This document shows positions 43,165 to 52,565 of a DNA stretch of 64,000 nt, piece by piece; position 1 is the stretch's first letter, and each line of letters opens with the position of its first letter. Origin of the DNA: Bog-793 sp035625025 (GTDB lineage: Bacteria > Actinomycetota > Acidimicrobiia > Acidimicrobiales > Bog-793); NCBI GenBank assembly GCA_035625025.1, contig DASPQJ010000041.1, positions 1 to 64,000 on the forward strand, read 5' to 3'. A program made the translations under genes and the position numbers. Below the pieces are notes generated by a model, which was given only the letters and a program-made list of their open reading frames with translations, ran no database searches and was not told the DNA's origin.

Positions 43165-45773
43165 CGCGACCCGAGAAGCGTGGCGAGCGCCGCCACGGCC
43201 TCGTCGAGCGCGGCCACGTCGCGGCCGCCCGCCGTGGCGAGCTCCGGCGAACCACCTCCGCCCCCGCCGACGACGGCCGCGGCCGCGGCGGCAACCGGAC
43301 GGGCGTCGATCCCGCTCGCCTTCGTCGTCGCGACGACGATCGCGACCCGCCCGTCCTCGGTGGCGCCGGCGAGCCCGACCGCCTCGACGCCACCGTGGCG
43401 CCGCGTCGCGAGGGCGAGCTCCCGCAGTCTCGTCGGGTCGACGCCGTCCCGTCGGGCGACAACTCGCCCGGCGCGGCCGGCCGCGGCGAGCTCGGCGGCC
43501 TCGGCCGCGAGCGAGCGCGACTCCAGCTGTCGCAGCTCGTCGGCGAGGGCCCGCTCCCGGGCGACCAGGCGCTCGATCGCCTCGACGAGCTCGTTCGGCG
43601 CCGTCCGCAGCGCAGCCGAGGCGGCGCTGACGACGGCCGCGAGCTTGCGGATCTCGGCGATCGACCCCGTGCCCGTCGTCGCCTCGATGCGCCGGGTGTT
43701 CGCCCCGATCGAGCTCTCCGAGACGATCCGGAACAGCCCGATCGTGCCGAGCGCCGCGACATGGGTGCCACCGCAGAGCTCGACCGACTCCGGTCCCGCT
43801 TCGACGACCCGGACGGTCTCGCCGTACTTCTCGCCGAAAAAGGCGATCGCGCCGGCGCGCTCGGCCTCGACACGGGAGGTCTCGCGGACGCGCACCGCAG
43901 AGTCGGCGAGGATCGCCGTCGCGACCATGTCCTCGACCCGGTGGAGCTCGTCGGGCGTGACCGCGGCGAAGTGGCTGAAATCGAAGCGCAGGCGGTCGGG
44001 GGCGACGAGCGATCCCTGCTGCTTCACATGCTCGCCGAGCACGGTGCGCAGCGCCCAGTGCAGAAGGTGGGTCGCCGTGTGGTTGCGCCGGATCGCGTCG
44101 CGGCGGGCGACGTCGATCGCGGCGGTGACCTCGGCCCCGGGAGCGAGCACGCCCTTCGTCACGTAGCCGGTGTGACGGGTGACCCCGTCGACAGACGTCG
44201 TGTCGAGGACGCGCAACTCCCCTGTCGCCGCCGAGATGGTCCCGGTGTCGCCGACCTGGCCCCCGCTCTCGGCGTAAAACGGCGTCCGATCCAAGAACAC
44301 GTCGACGAGCTCGACCCCTTGCGGCAGCGTCTCGCCGTCGACGTTCGCAAACCCCGCCCGATCCTCCCGGATCTCGATCCCCACGACCCGCGCCTCCATC
44401 GAGGTCTCCGTGTAGCCGACGAAGACCGTCGGGCCGAAGGCCTCGAGGATCTCGCGCACGCCCTCCCGCTCGCCCTCGACCGGGGCCTGGCGCGTCGCTT
44501 CGCGGCCGCGGCGGCGCTGCTCGGCCATCGCGGCCTCGAAGCCGGCCCGGTCGACTGCGACGCCGCGGGAGCCCGCAACCTCGACCGTGAGGTCGATGGG
44601 AAACCCGTAGGTGTCGTGGAGCTTGAAGGCGGTCTCGCCGGCGAGCACCTGGCCGCCCTTTCCGAGCTCGGAGTCGATGAGCTGCGATCCGGCGCGTAGT
44701 GTCCGGCGGAAGGCCTCCTCCTCGTGGCCGACGACCGTCCGCACGAGCGAGGCGTCGCGCCGAAGTTTCGGATAGGCCGTGCCGAGCGTCGCCACGACGG
44801 AGTCGGTGAGGTCGGGCAGGACGATCTCGCCGACGCCGAGCTGGTGGGCCCGCAACGCGGCGCGGCGCATGATGCGTCGCAGCACGTAGCCGCGGCCGTC
44901 GTTGGAAGGGAACACGCCGTCAGAGACGAGGAAGGTCATCGCCCGGGCGTGGTCGGCGAGGATGCGCAGCGCCACGTCGGTCGGTTCGTCCCGGCCGATC
45001 GGCGAGCGCGTGAGTTGGGCCGCGGCGTCGACAATCGGCGCCAGAAGGTCGGTCTCGAAGAGCGACCCGACGCCCTGGAGGAGGGTGAGGATCCGTTCCA
45101 GTCCCGCCCCGGTGTCGATGTTCTTGTTCGGCAGCTCCTTCATCGTCCCGTCGGCGAACCTCTCGTACTGCATGAAGACGAGGTTCCAGATCTCGGTGTA
45201 GCGCTCGGAGTCGCCGTGGGCGGGACCCCCGGGGGCGCCGAAGCTGTCGCCGCGGTCGAAGTAGATCTCCGAGCAGGGCCCGCACGGACCGGTGTCGCCC
45301 ATCTTCCAGAAGTTGTCCTCGCCCATCTTCTGGATGCGGCTGGCGGGCAGTCCCGCCGTCTCCCGCCAGATGCCGGCCGAGTCGTCGTCGGACTCGTGGA
45401 TCGTGACCCAGAGCCGGTCGGGCTCGAAGCCGAGCACCTCGGTCACGAGCTCCCACGCGTACGGGATCGCGAGTTCCTTGAAGTAGTCGCCGAAGCTGAA
45501 GTTGCCGAGCATCTCGAACAGCGTCTCGTGGCGCGTCGTCGTCCCGATGATCTCGATGTCCGAGGTCCGAAAGCACGGCTGGATCGTCGTCGCCCGCGTG
45601 ACGGGCGGTGTCTCGTCCCCCGTGAAGTACGGCTTGAACTGGACCATCCCGGCGATCGTGAACATGACCGAGGGGTCGACGGGCACGAGGCTCGCGGCGC
45701 CGAGCGCGGTGTGGCCCCGTTCGACGAAAAAGCGCGTGAAGGCCGCCCGGAGCTGGTCGCTCGAGATCGTCAT
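43161..45773 (-). CDS. alaS: Alanyl-tRNA synthetase
   Basis: AlaRS charges tRNA-Ala. The 870-residue class II enzyme has ERGHTALGAASLVPVDPSVM, QPCFRTSDIEIIG, HETLFEMLGNFSFGDYFK, NIDTGAGLERI, the editing-domain zinc motifs NHTATHLLHWALR and VELCGGTHVA, and a C-Ala domain with a run of six glycines (VVGGGGGGSPEL), as expected. Start ATG 45773 sits four bases after the rarA stop; a longer frame upstream is not homologous. Confidence 0.97.
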   Translation of the reverse strand: MTISSDQLRAAFTRFFVERGHTALGAASLVPVDPSVMFTIAGMVQFKPYFTGDETPPVTRATTIQPCFRTSDIEIIGTTTRHETLFEMLGNFSFGDYFKELAIPYAWELVTEVLGFEPDRLWVTIHESDDDSAGIWRETAGLPASRIQKMGEDNFWKMGDTGPCGPCSEIYFDRGDSFGAPGGPAHGDSERYTEIWNLVFMQYERFADGTMKELPNKNIDTGAGLERILTLLQGVGSLFETDLLAPIVDAAAQLTRSPIGRDEPTDVALRILADHARAMTFLVSDGVFPSNDGRGYVLRRIMRRAALRAHQLGVGEIVLPDLTDSVVATLGTAYPKLRRDASLVRTVVGHEEEAFRRTLRAGSQLIDSELGKGGQVLAGETAFKLHDTYGFPIDLTVEVAGSRGVAVDRAGFEAAMAEQRRRGREATRQAPVEGEREGVREILEAFGPTVFVGYTETSMEARVVGIEIREDRAGFANVDGETLPQGVELVDVFLDRTPFYAESGGQVGDTGTISAATGELRVLDTTSVDGVTRHTGYVTKGVLAPGAEVTAAIDVARRDAIRRNHTATHLLHWALRTVLGEHVKQQGSLVAPDRLRFDFSHFAAVTPDELHRVEDMVATAILADSAVRVRETSRVEAERAGAIAFFGEKYGETVRVVEAGPESVELCGGTHVAALGTIGLFRIVSESSIGANTRRIEATTGTGSIAEIRKLAAVVSAASAALRTAPNELVEAIERLVARERALADELRQLESRSLAAEAAELAAAGRAGRVVARRDGVDPTRLRELALATRRHGGVEAVGLAGATEDGRVAIVVATTKASGIDARPVAAAAAAVVGGGGGGSPELATAGGRDVAALDEAVAALATLLGSR

Positions 45774-45777
45774 GTCC

Positions 45778-47136
45778 TCACCGTGCCCGGTTCTCCTTGT
45801 CTTGTCCCCCGGACGCGGCGTCGTCGTGGAGGCTGCGCAGGATCGCAAGCCGCTCGGCGATCCCGGCCTCGGCGCCACGGTCCGACGGCTCGTAGTAGTG
45901 CCGTCCGACGAGCTCCGCTGGGAGGTAGTCGGCTGCGACCCAGCCACGCGGGTCATCGTGAGGATACTCGTAGCCGACGCCGTGCCCGAGCGACTCCGCC
46001 CCGGGGTAGTTCGCGCCCCGCAAGGCCGCGGGCACCGCCCCCAGCGGACCGTTCTCGACGTCGGACTGCGCCGCCCAAATCGCCGCCGCGGTCCGGTTCG
46101 ACTTCGGCGCCGTGGCGAGGTAGACGACCGCCTCGGCGAGGTTGAGCGCCGCCTCCGGCAGGCCGACCCGGTCGAGCGCCGCCGCGGCCGCTTCGGCGAC
46201 GACGAGCGCCAGCGGGTCCGCCAGCCCGACGTCCTCGCTCGACAGGATCACGAGCCGCCGGGCGACGAAACGGGGGTCCTCGCCGGCGGCGAGGAGGCGG
46301 GCGAGCCAATAGACCCCGGCGTCGGGGTCCGAACCGCGCACCGATTTGATGAGGGCGCTGATGAGGTCGTAGTGGGCGTCGCGTCCGTGGCGCAGGGCCC
46401 GGGTCGTGCGCGCCGCCTCGACGTCGTCCCGGCCGATCACGAGCGCCGCGTCGGCGCGGGCGCGAGCGACGGCGATGGCGATCTCGAGCGTCGTCACCAT
46501 CGCCCGGGCGTCGCCGTCGGCGAGGTCGCAGCACGCCTCGAGGCCGTCGGGCTCGATCTCGGCGTGTTCGAGGTCGACGGCCCGGCGACCGAGCTCGGCG
46601 AGGTCTTCGCGGCCGATCGGCTCGAAGCGCCACAGCGTCGAACGGCTGAGCAACGGCGAGGTCAGCGAGAAGAACGGGTTCTCCGCCGTCGCCCCGATGA
46701 GCACGACGACTCCCTCCTCGACCCCCGGCAAGAGCGCGTCCTGCTGGGCGCGCGAGAAGCGGTGGATCTCGTCGAGGAAAAGGATCGTCCCCCGCCCCGT
46801 CGTCCCGAGCTGCCGCCGGGCCTCCTCGAGGGCGTCGCGGATGTCCTTCACCCCCGCCGAGGTCGCTGAGAGCTGTAGGAAGGCCTTCGCCGAGCGCGCC
46901 GCCACGATCCGGGCGAGCGTCGTCTTGCCGGAGCCCGCCGGCCCGAAAAAGACCGCCGACGACAGCCGGTCGGCCTCGATGAGCGCCCGCAGGGTCGCCC
47001 CCGGTCCGACGAGATGGCGCTGGCCGACGAACTCGGCGAGCGTCGCCGGCCGCATCCGCGTCGCCAAGGGCGCGCGCCGGGACAACTCCTCGGCGGCGGC
47101 GGCCTCGAACAGGTCGGAGTTCGGTTTCCGGGCCAT
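45778..47136 (-). CDS. rarA: Replication-associated recombination protein A (RarA/MgsA)
   Basis: RarA is an AAA+ clamp-loader-like ATPase acting at stalled replication forks. The 452-residue product has a Walker A GPAGSGKTT (residues 65-73), ILFLDEIHRF (Walker B), LIGATAENPFFSLTSPLLSR (sensor 1), a C-terminal tetramerisation region with SVRGSDPDAGVYWLARLLAA and LVILSSEDVGLADP, and YEYPHDDPRGW. It ends just before alaS. ATG start 47136 lies 18 bases after aspS. Confidence 0.95.
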   Translation of the reverse strand: MARKPNSDLFEAAAAEELSRRAPLATRMRPATLAEFVGQRHLVGPGATLRALIEADRLSSAVFFGPAGSGKTTLARIVAARSAKAFLQLSATSAGVKDIRDALEEARRQLGTTGRGTILFLDEIHRFSRAQQDALLPGVEEGVVVLIGATAENPFFSLTSPLLSRSTLWRFEPIGREDLAELGRRAVDLEHAEIEPDGLEACCDLADGDARAMVTTLEIAIAVARARADAALVIGRDDVEAARTTRALRHGRDAHYDLISALIKSVRGSDPDAGVYWLARLLAAGEDPRFVARRLVILSSEDVGLADPLALVVAEAAAAALDRVGLPEAALNLAEAVVYLATAPKSNRTAAAIWAAQSDVENGPLGAVPAALRGANYPGAESLGHGVGYEYPHDDPRGWVAADYLPAELVGRHYYEPSDRGAEAGIAERLAILRSLHDDAASGGQDKENRAR

Positions 47137-47154
47137 CGCCGCAGTCCGGGGCCC

Positions 47155-48951
47155 CTAGGTCGCGCCCAGCCCCGGCGAGGGTCGGGCGCCCGTCGCGGGG
47201 GCATCCGCCCCGACGCGCAGGCCGAGCTCGGCGAGGCGCCCCGCCTCCAGCGGCAGCGGCCCGCCGGTGAGTGGGTCCGATCCGGACTGGGTCTTTGGGA
47301 AGGCGATCACCTCGCGGATGTTCTCCTCGCCGGCGAGGATCGCGACGAAGCGGTCGAGCCCGACGGCGAACCCGCCGTGGGGAGGGCCGCCGTAGCGGTA
47401 GGCGTCGAGGAGGAACCCGAAACGCGCCTCGGCGTCGGCGGCCGAGATGCCGAGCGCCGCGAAGACCCGCCGCTGCAGCTCCGGCTGGTGGATCCGGATC
47501 GACCCCGAACCGAGCTCCCAGCCGTCGAGGATGAGGTCGTAGCTGTGGGCGCGCACCGCGAACGGGTCGGTCGCCAACTTCTCGAGGTCCTCGAGGCGCG
47601 GCATCGTGAACGGGTGGTGGGCGGCCTGCGGGTGGCCGTCCTCGTCGACCCCGTCGAACAGCGGGAAGTCGACCACCCAGCAAAAGGCGAGCGGCCCGGC
47701 ATCCGTCGCCGGACGGCCGAGCTCGACCCGCAGCTGGCCGAGCACCTCGCAGGCCCGGCGGTGCTCGCCGGCGACGATGAGGACGAGATCGCCCGCCCCG
47801 GCGGACGTCGCCGCGAGGATCGCGGCGAGCTCGGCGGCGGCGAGGTGCTTCACCGCCGGGCCGTCGAACCCGACGGGGTCGCCGACGGCGCGCAGCCAGA
47901 CGAGGCCCGCCGCCCCGAGCGACCGGGCTCGCCCGACGAGCTCGTCGAGACGCGCCCGGCTGAACTCGACCCCGCCGGCGACGACGATCGCCTTCACGCT
48001 CGGCGCCTGGAGCGCCCGGAAACCGGTCCCGGCGACGGCGGCCGCGACGTCGACGATCTCCATCCCGAAGCGGAGGTCGGGCTTGTCGGTCCCGTAGCGG
48101 TCGAGCGCCTCGGGCCAGGTCATCTTGGCGAACTCGCCGGGGCGCTCCCCCGTCGCGGCTTCGGTCGCCTCGACCATCGCCTCGGTGACGAACCCGAGGA
48201 TCTCGTCCTCGCCGACGAAGCTCGCCTCCACGTCGAGCTGGGTGAACTCGAACTGCCGGTCGGCGCGCAGGTCCTCGTCCCGCAGACAGCGGGCGATCTG
48301 GTAGTAGCGGTCGATGCCGCCGATCATCGTCAGCTGCTTGGCGATCTGGGGGCTCTGCGGCAGGGCGTAGAAAAGACCGGGCTGGAGGCGCGACGGCACG
48401 ACGAACTCCCGGGCCCCCTCGGGCGTCGGGGTCCACAACAGTGGCGTCTCCACCTCGACGAAGCCCTGGCGCTCCATCGAACGGCGGATCGCCGAGTTGA
48501 CGACCGAGCGGAGCCGCAGGTTGGCCTGCATCCGCTCGCTCCGCAGGTCGATGTAGCGGTGGCGGAGCCGCAGGGCCTCCTCGGTCTCGACCCGCTCGTC
48601 GAGCGAGAACGGCACCGGCGCGCACTTTGCGAGCGTCTCGACATCGCACTCGCCGAGCTCGACCTCACCGGTCGGCAGCGCCGGGTTCGCCGTGCCCTCG
48701 GGGCGGACGCGCACCGTGCCCGTCACGCGCACGACGTACTCGGGCCGGATCGCCCGGGCGCGCTCGACGACGCACTGCACGACACCCGTGTGGTCGCGCA
48801 CGTCGAGGAAGGCGAGGTGCTCGCCGTGCTCGCGCCGGCGCGCCACCCAGCCGCAGACCGAGACGCGACTGCCGGCGTCGGCCGCCCGCAGCACGCCGCA
48901 GTAGTGGGTTCGCATCCCCAGCCCGACCGGCGCTTCGCCCGTCCCCGTCAC
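47155..48951 (-). CDS. aspS: Aspartyl-tRNA synthetase
   Basis: AspRS charges tRNA-Asp. The roughly 598-residue bacterial-type enzyme has RTHYCGVLRAADAG, an OB-fold with GWVARRREHGEHLAFLDVRD, RYIDLRSERMQANLRLRS, SPQIAKQLTMIGGIDRYYQI and GGFAVGLDRFVAILAG, and the large bacterial insertion domain. The His in RRREHG matches the residue found in non-discriminating AspRSs, so it may also charge tRNA-Asn, which would need GatCAB. Start options are GTG 48951 (GTGA overlap with hisS, chosen), ATG 48915 (the usual family start) and GTG 48960. Confidence 0.95.
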   Translation of the reverse strand: MTGTGEAPVGLGMRTHYCGVLRAADAGSRVSVCGWVARRREHGEHLAFLDVRDHTGVVQCVVERARAIRPEYVVRVTGTVRVRPEGTANPALPTGEVELGECDVETLAKCAPVPFSLDERVETEEALRLRHRYIDLRSERMQANLRLRSVVNSAIRRSMERQGFVEVETPLLWTPTPEGAREFVVPSRLQPGLFYALPQSPQIAKQLTMIGGIDRYYQIARCLRDEDLRADRQFEFTQLDVEASFVGEDEILGFVTEAMVEATEAATGERPGEFAKMTWPEALDRYGTDKPDLRFGMEIVDVAAAVAGTGFRALQAPSVKAIVVAGGVEFSRARLDELVGRARSLGAAGLVWLRAVGDPVGFDGPAVKHLAAAELAAILAATSAGAGDLVLIVAGEHRRACEVLGQLRVELGRPATDAGPLAFCWVVDFPLFDGVDEDGHPQAAHHPFTMPRLEDLEKLATDPFAVRAHSYDLILDGWELGSGSIRIHQPELQRRVFAALGISAADAEARFGFLLDAYRYGGPPHGGFAVGLDRFVAILAGEENIREVIAFPKTQSGSDPLTGGPLPLEAGRLAELGLRVGADAPATGARPSPGLGAT

Positions 48952-50210
48952 GAGACCCACCTCCGCAGCGCCGCCACGACGTCGCCCCGGGCAACCGGCT
49001 CCTGGTGCCCCGCCTCCTCGCCGCGCAGCACCCGGAGGGTCACCGTCCCGGCGGCGAGCTCGTCGGTCCCGACGATGAGGGCGAGCCGGGCCCCGCGGCG
49101 GTCGGCGAGACGGAGCTGGGCCTTGGCGGAACGGCCGTCAAAAGCCCGCTCGGCGGTGACGCCGGTGCGCCTCAGCTCGGCGGTGAGGTCGCGGGCCGCG
49201 GCCCCGTCCGTGAGGTCGACGACGAAGACGTCGACCGCGTTGGCGTCCTCGCCGGGCAGGCCATCGGCCTCGGCGGCGAGGAGCACCCGCTCGATCCCGC
49301 ACCCGAACCCGATCCCGGGCGCCGGGTCGCCGCCGAGGACGGCGACGAGCTTGTCGTAACGGCCGCCGCCGAGGACGACGTCCTGGGCGGCCGGGATCGC
49401 CGGCGAGGAGAACTCGAAGGTCGTCCGGGTGTAGTAGTCGAGACCCCGCACGAGGAGCTCGTCGCGGGTCCAGGCGATCCCCAAGGCTTCAAGACCCTCG
49501 GTAACCCGCCCGAAGTGCTCCCGACACGGCCTGCAGAGAGCCGCGCCGAGCCGGGGCGCGCCGGCGTGGAGCGCGACGCACGCCGGGTCCTTGCAGTCGA
49601 GGACGCGCAGCGGGTTCGCCGACCAGCGGCGGGCGTGCTCGGGACAGAGCTCGCCCTCGTGCGACTCGAGGTAGGCCGTGAGCGCGTCCCGGTAGGCGGG
49701 CAGACAGGCGTCGTCGCCCATCGAGTTCACCTTCAGCCGGACGCCGCGCAGCCCGAGCGCGGCGAGGAAGCTACTCCCGAGGGCGATCACCTCGACGTCG
49801 AGGTCCGGGTCCGCGCTGCCGATGGCCTCCACGCCGAGCTGGTGGTGCTGGCGGTGCCGGCCGGCCTGGGGCCGCTCGTAGCGGAAGGCCGGCGTCGCGT
49901 ACCAGACCTTCCAGGGGATCGGCGGATGGTGCTGGACGAAGGCCCGCACGACCGAAGCGGTCCCCTCCGGCCGCAGGGCGAGGAGGCGGCCAGCTTTGTC
50001 CTCGAACTCGTACATCTGCTTTTGCACGAGATCGGTCGCCGCTCCGGCCCCCCGCCGGAAGACCTGCGCGTCCTCGAACATCGGCGAGACGAGGAGCCCG
50101 TAGCCCGCCGTGCGGGCGAGAGCGGCAAACCGGGCGACCGTGGCCGCGAAGCGCGCGCTTTCCGGCGGGAGGATGTCGTGTGTCCCCGTCGGCGCCTGAA
50201 AGGCGCTCAC
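48948..50210 (-). CDS. hisS: Histidyl-tRNA synthetase
   Basis: HisRS charges tRNA-His. The 420-residue class II enzyme has APTGTHDILPPESARFA, LRPEGTASVVRAFVQHH, RYERPQAGRHRQHHQLGVE, LVRGLDYYTRTTFEF and GGGRYDKLVAVLGG, and an anticodon-binding domain at the end. GTG 50210 overlaps the rel stop as GTGA, and its end overlaps aspS. The rel-hisS-aspS order links amino-acid sensing to charging enzymes. Confidence 0.97.
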   Translation of the reverse strand: MSAFQAPTGTHDILPPESARFAATVARFAALARTAGYGLLVSPMFEDAQVFRRGAGAATDLVQKQMYEFEDKAGRLLALRPEGTASVVRAFVQHHPPIPWKVWYATPAFRYERPQAGRHRQHHQLGVEAIGSADPDLDVEVIALGSSFLAALGLRGVRLKVNSMGDDACLPAYRDALTAYLESHEGELCPEHARRWSANPLRVLDCKDPACVALHAGAPRLGAALCRPCREHFGRVTEGLEALGIAWTRDELLVRGLDYYTRTTFEFSSPAIPAAQDVVLGGGRYDKLVAVLGGDPAPGIGFGCGIERVLLAAEADGLPGEDANAVDVFVVDLTDGAAARDLTAELRRTGVTAERAFDGRSAKAQLRLADRRGARLALIVGTDELAAGTVTLRVLRGEEAGHQEPVARGDVVAALRRWVS

Positions 50211-52492
50211 GGGTTGGCAGCGCGGAAAGACCTGCCCTTACCGGGCAACAGGCGAAAGGCGTCGTAGACGCCCTCCAGTCGCCGCAGTGAGGCAAGGACC
50301 GAGTCGAGGTGCGCGCTGTCAGCGAGCTCGCACTCAAAACGCATGCTCGTCACCCTATCCGGTGCTGTCTCGGCGGCAACTGAGACGATGCCGGCGTGGT
50401 GCTCGGCGAGGACGCGGGCAACGTCGGCGAGCAACTCCGCGCGGTCGAGCGCCTTCACCCCGATGCCGGCGGTATAGAGCCCCACCTGGGCCGCGTCCCA
50501 CTCCACCTCGACGAGTCGCTCCCGGTTCTCGCCGACGAGCGAGAGGGCGTTCACACAGTCGGCGCGGTGCACCGACACGCCGCGTCCCCGTGTCACGAAG
50601 CCGACGATCGGGTCGCCCGGCACCGGAGTGCAGCAGGCCGAGAGGCGCACGAGCATGTCATCGAGCCCCTCGACGAAGACGCCGGCGCCGCTCGGTTCCC
50701 GGAAGGCCGACCTTCGCGGCTGGAGCACGGTCGTCGGCAGCTGCTCGTCACCCCCGCCGAGGATCTCGCGCCGCAGCCGTTGCACGACGGCGCGCCCCGA
50801 GAGGTGGCCCTCGCCGATCGCGGCGTAGAGCCCGTCGAGGTCGGCGAGGCCGAGCAGGCTCGCCAGCCGCTCGAGAGCCGAGGAGTCGAACAGCCGGCGC
50901 ACCGGGAGGCCCTCCCGCCGCAGCTCCTTGGCGAGGTCGTCCCGGCCGTTGTCGATGGCGTCGTCGCGCCGCTCCCGGGAGAACCACTGGCGGATCTTGT
51001 TGCGCGCCTTCGGGGTGACGACGATCTTCAACCAGTCGTTCGAGGGGCCCGCGGTCGAGAACTTCGAGGTGATGATCTCGACCGAGTCGCCGGAGACGAG
51101 CTTCGTCTCGATCGGCACGAGCTTGCCGTTCACACGGGCGCCGACGCAGCGGTGACCGACCTCGGTGTGGATCGAGTAGGCGAAGTCGATCGGCGTCGCC
51201 CCCGTCGGCAGCGTGATGATCTCGCCTTTCGGCGTGAAGACGTAGACCTCGTCCTGCTCGAGGTCGAACTTCAAGGTCTCGAGGAACTCGATCGGGTCGG
51301 GGGTTTCGCGTTCCCAGTCGACGATCCGGCGCAGCCACTGCATCTCATCGGCCGCGGACCCCTCCCCGGGGTGGGCGGCACCCTCCTTGTAGCCCCAGTG
51401 GGCGGCGATGCCGTGCTCGGCCCGCTGGTGCATCGCCATCGTGCGGATCTGGACCTCCAAGGGCTTGCCGCGCGGGCCGACGACGGTCGTGTGGAGCGAC
51501 TGGTAGAGGTTGAACTTCGGGGAGTTGATGTAGTCCTTGAAGCGGCCCTGTACCGGGGGCCACAGGGCGTGGACGGTGCCGAGGGCCTCCCAGCAGTCCT
51601 TGTCGGCTTCGACGATGACGCGGATCCCGACGAGGTCGTTGATCTCCTCGAACTCCTTGCCGCGCACGACCATCTTCTCGTAGATGCTCCAAAGGTGCTT
51701 CGGCCGACCGGTGACGATCGCCTCGATGCCGAGGGCCGCCAGCCGGGTCTTCAGGACCTCGACGACCTCGGCGACCTCGAGCTCCCGGCTCGGCGCCCGG
51801 GTCGCCACCATCTGGGCGATCTCCTCGTAGCGTTTCGGGTGGAGGGTGAAGAACGAGAGGTCCTCGAGCTGCCACTTGATCTCCTGAATGCCCAGGCGGT
51901 GCGCCAGGGGCGCGTAAATGTCAAGGGTCTGCTGGGCGATGCGGCGCTGCTTCCACTCCGGCATCACCGAGAGCGTCCGCATGTTGTGGAGCCGGTCGGC
52001 GAGCTTGATCACGAGGACGCGCCAGTCGTTCGCCATCGCGACGAGCATCCGGCGCACCGTCGCCGCCTGCTGGGCCTCCCGCGAGGAGAACTTCAAGCGA
52101 TCGAGCTTCGTGACCCCGTTGACGATCTCGGCGATCACGGTCCCGAACTCGCTCTCGATCTCGGTGACGGTCACCGCGGTGTCCTCGACGACGTCGTGGA
52201 GCAGCGCCGCGACGACGCTCGTCACGTCGAGACCGAGGTCGGCGACGATCTGCGCCACGGCGATCGCGTGCGTGATGTACGGCTCGCCCGACAGTCGGCG
52301 CTGGCCCTCGTGGGCAGCCGAGGCCATGGCGAAGCCCCGGCGGACGATGCCCGCGTCCTGGCCGGGGTGGTGGGCCTCGAGCGTCGCGAGCAACGGCTCG
52401 ATCGTGCTCACCGGCTCGGGCTTCTCGTCGAGCCCGACGAGCACCATCGGCGTGGTGAGGCGCTCCCGGTCGATCGGGCTCACCGCGTCCAT
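50207..52492 (-). CDS. rel: Bifunctional (p)ppGpp synthetase/hydrolase Rel
   Basis: Rel makes and breaks the stringent-response alarmone on starved ribosomes. The 761-residue product has an HD hydrolase (PYITHAIAVAQIVADLGLD, VAALLHDVVEDTAVTV), a synthetase domain (GRPKHLWSIYEKMVVRG, DLVGIRVIVEADKDCWEALG), a TGS domain (VYVFTPKGEIITLPTGATPI), a zinc-finger-like CCTPVPGDPIVGFVTRGRG and a C-terminal ACT domain. HD residues are intact, so it is bifunctional. ATG 52492 follows TACCCT by five bases, suggesting a leaderless mRNA. Confidence 0.96.
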   Translation of the reverse strand: MDAVSPIDRERLTTPMVLVGLDEKPEPVSTIEPLLATLEAHHPGQDAGIVRRGFAMASAAHEGQRRLSGEPYITHAIAVAQIVADLGLDVTSVVAALLHDVVEDTAVTVTEIESEFGTVIAEIVNGVTKLDRLKFSSREAQQAATVRRMLVAMANDWRVLVIKLADRLHNMRTLSVMPEWKQRRIAQQTLDIYAPLAHRLGIQEIKWQLEDLSFFTLHPKRYEEIAQMVATRAPSRELEVAEVVEVLKTRLAALGIEAIVTGRPKHLWSIYEKMVVRGKEFEEINDLVGIRVIVEADKDCWEALGTVHALWPPVQGRFKDYINSPKFNLYQSLHTTVVGPRGKPLEVQIRTMAMHQRAEHGIAAHWGYKEGAAHPGEGSAADEMQWLRRIVDWERETPDPIEFLETLKFDLEQDEVYVFTPKGEIITLPTGATPIDFAYSIHTEVGHRCVGARVNGKLVPIETKLVSGDSVEIITSKFSTAGPSNDWLKIVVTPKARNKIRQWFSRERRDDAIDNGRDDLAKELRREGLPVRRLFDSSALERLASLLGLADLDGLYAAIGEGHLSGRAVVQRLRREILGGGDEQLPTTVLQPRRSAFREPSGAGVFVEGLDDMLVRLSACCTPVPGDPIVGFVTRGRGVSVHRADCVNALSLVGENRERLVEVEWDAAQVGLYTAGIGVKALDRAELLADVARVLAEHHAGIVSVAAETAPDRVTSMRFECELADSAHLDSVLASLRRLEGVYDAFRLLPGKGRSFRAANP

Positions 52493-52497
52493 GACAC

Positions 52498-52503
52498 AGG
52501 GTA
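52498..52503 (-). promoter_or_regulatory. rel -10 box, five bases before ATG
   Basis: On the minus strand TACCCT plus five bases precedes ATG 52492. No Shine-Dalgarno is visible. Confidence 0.5.
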
Positions 52504-52565
52504 CCGTCGCCGACCTCGCGACGTCGGCGCATTCCCGCGCCGAGCTGGCCCTTTGGGCCCGCCCG

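Noticed and set aside
47014..49359. 781-codon plus-strand frame opposite aspS and hisS
   Set aside because: It is the antisense shadow of two complete synthetase genes.
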